6,165 nt of DNA, taken from contig CALVWH010000144.1 of assembly GCA_944364705.1 (NCBI GenBank), forward strand, positions 1 through 6,165. The letters run 5' to 3'. Origin of the DNA: an uncultured Bacilli bacterium. GTDB lineage: Bacteria > Bacillota_I > Bacilli_A > RF39 > UBA660. Positions 5,314-6,165 of this stretch are shown here, piece by piece (position 1 is the first letter of the stretch; every line of letters starts with the position of its first letter). Position numbers and translations under genes: made by a program. The notes under the pieces are model-generated. The model saw nothing but the letters and a program-made list of their open reading frames with translations, made no database searches and was not told the origin of the DNA.

Positions 5314-6165
5314 GTGCGAGATAGTTCAAGATTTATTATTAAGCTATAATGATAATGTACTTAATGAAAGTTCAAAAAAATTAGTTGAGGAACATTTAAA
5401 GACATGTAAAACCTGCCAAGAAAAATTGCAAGAAATAAAAAAAGATTCAGAAAAAGAGAAAGAATTTACTAAAGAAGATATTCCAGAAGTAGATTATTTA
5501 AAAAAATACAGGAGAAATTCTACAATAAAAGCTATTGTAAGTCCAATAATTATAATATTATTAATACTTATAGGAATATATTGCTATAAGTTTTCAATAA
5601 TTAATGGGTTAGTTAATAAATATGCTAACAGTTTAAAATCTGACAATTTTTATATAGAAGAAATTAGCATAGACCAAGGAAAAACAACAGAAGGAAAAGA
5701 TGCAATAAATACTACAAAAAAATGGTATAAAAATGGAAAGTATAAAATAGAAACAAATAGTACAATCGAGTATGGTACAATAGGAGAAGATTACAAAGTC
5801 ATTATAAATAAAGAAAATAAAACCGCTTCAAAAGAATATGGAGCATTTACACATAAAGATAAAAGTGGAATTTTAACAGCCCCCAATCCTATAGGAACAG
5901 GATATCAAACATGGCTTCTTACTTTAGGAACACCATTCTATTGGAATATAAGAAAGGACAGTCAAGATATTGGAAGAATGTATTATGTTATAGAAAGTAA
6001 TGACCCTAATCATAGTAGTGATTCAGAATTATGGGTAGATATGGAAACAGGATTACCTATTATGCAAGTTGGATATTCATGTACAGCCGATTATTACGAA
6101 AACACACATATAGTAAGAAATATGTATGTACAGAATACAGAATATAAATATGAATTTGATATTGT
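5297..6165 (+). CDS. Membrane anti-sigma factor with zinc-binding (zf-HC2/ZAS) domain, 3' end outside window
   Basis: The frame is open from ATG 5297 to the right edge (289 codons visible, no stop), so it is 3'-truncated. Seen: an N-terminal cytoplasmic domain with Cys7 and the zinc-binding anti-sigma signature HLKTCKTC (His33-x3-Cys37-x2-Cys40); a charged linker; one membrane span at about 79-97 (IVSPIIIILLILIGIYCY); and a long extracytoplasmic part from about 98 onward. In ZAS proteins the zinc domain clamps the sigma factor until a signal releases it. The partner is clearly the sigma factor encoded just upstream, given the 17-nt overlap. The outer part contains strand-like stretches (KWYKNGKYKIE, DYKVIINKENKTASKEYG, LWVDMETGLPIMQVGY) that remind me of LolA/RseB-type domains, which in other anti-sigma systems sense envelope lipids or lipoproteins. 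That resemblance is an inference. The signal sensed and the way it is released are unknown. Confidence 0.9.
   Translation, partial: MKEENECEIVQDLLLSYNDNVLNESSKKLVEEHLKTCKTCQEKLQEIKKDSEKEKEFTKEDIPEVDYLKKYRRNSTIKAIVSPIIIILLILIGIYCYKFSIINGLVNKYANSLKSDNFYIEEISIDQGKTTEGKDAINTTKKWYKNGKYKIETNSTIEYGTIGEDYKVIINKENKTASKEYGAFTHKDKSGILTAPNPIGTGYQTWLLTLGTPFYWNIRKDSQDIGRMYYVIESNDPNHSSDSELWVDMETGLPIMQVGYSCTADYYENTHIVRNMYVQNTEYKYEFDI

Overview
The window is very AT-rich and relies on AGA/AGG arginine, ATA isoleucine and A/T-ending codons. It encodes a MecA/PBP5-type penicillin-binding protein and an ECF sigma/anti-sigma pair. That combination points to a low-GC Gram-positive host, most likely a member of the Clostridia (Bacillota). 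The species cannot be told from the sequence. All genes run on the + strand.

Layout: (1) 1-341, the 3' end of an alpha/beta-hydrolase gene cut by the window edge. (2) 425-2458, a class B penicillin-binding protein (transpeptidase) with an N-terminal membrane anchor and a MecA-type N-terminal domain. (3) 2459-2732, a structured gap. It holds a perfect 30-bp-stem hairpin (2468-2534), and at its foot a 95-bp MITE-like element (2539-2633) with 11-bp perfect terminal inverted repeats, bracketed exactly by an 8-bp direct repeat. A good sigma-A-type promoter follows (2672-2700). (4) 2733-4592, an unrecognised cytoplasmic protein with a helical/coiled-coil body, an extremely acidic repetitive Asp/Glu/Tyr/Phe segment and a short basic tail. 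(5) 4593-4812, a gap with a probable terminator near 4628-4679 and the leader of the next operon. (6) 4813-5313, an ECF sigma factor. (7) 5297 to the right edge, its membrane anti-sigma factor, which overlaps the sigma gene by 17 nt and runs off the window.

How the parts may work together: the sigma and anti-sigma genes are clearly one translationally coupled regulatory unit, with a cytoplasmic zinc-binding anti-sigma domain, one membrane span and an extracellular sensor-like domain. The penicillin-binding protein works outside the membrane on peptidoglycan. ECF systems of Gram-positive bacteria often respond to envelope stress, so a link is conceivable, but nothing in the sequence ties the two together. 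The acidic coiled-coil gene has its own promoter and terminator and looks like a separate transcription unit.

The least explained items are the acidic repeat protein and the nested palindromic/MITE structure in the gap before it.
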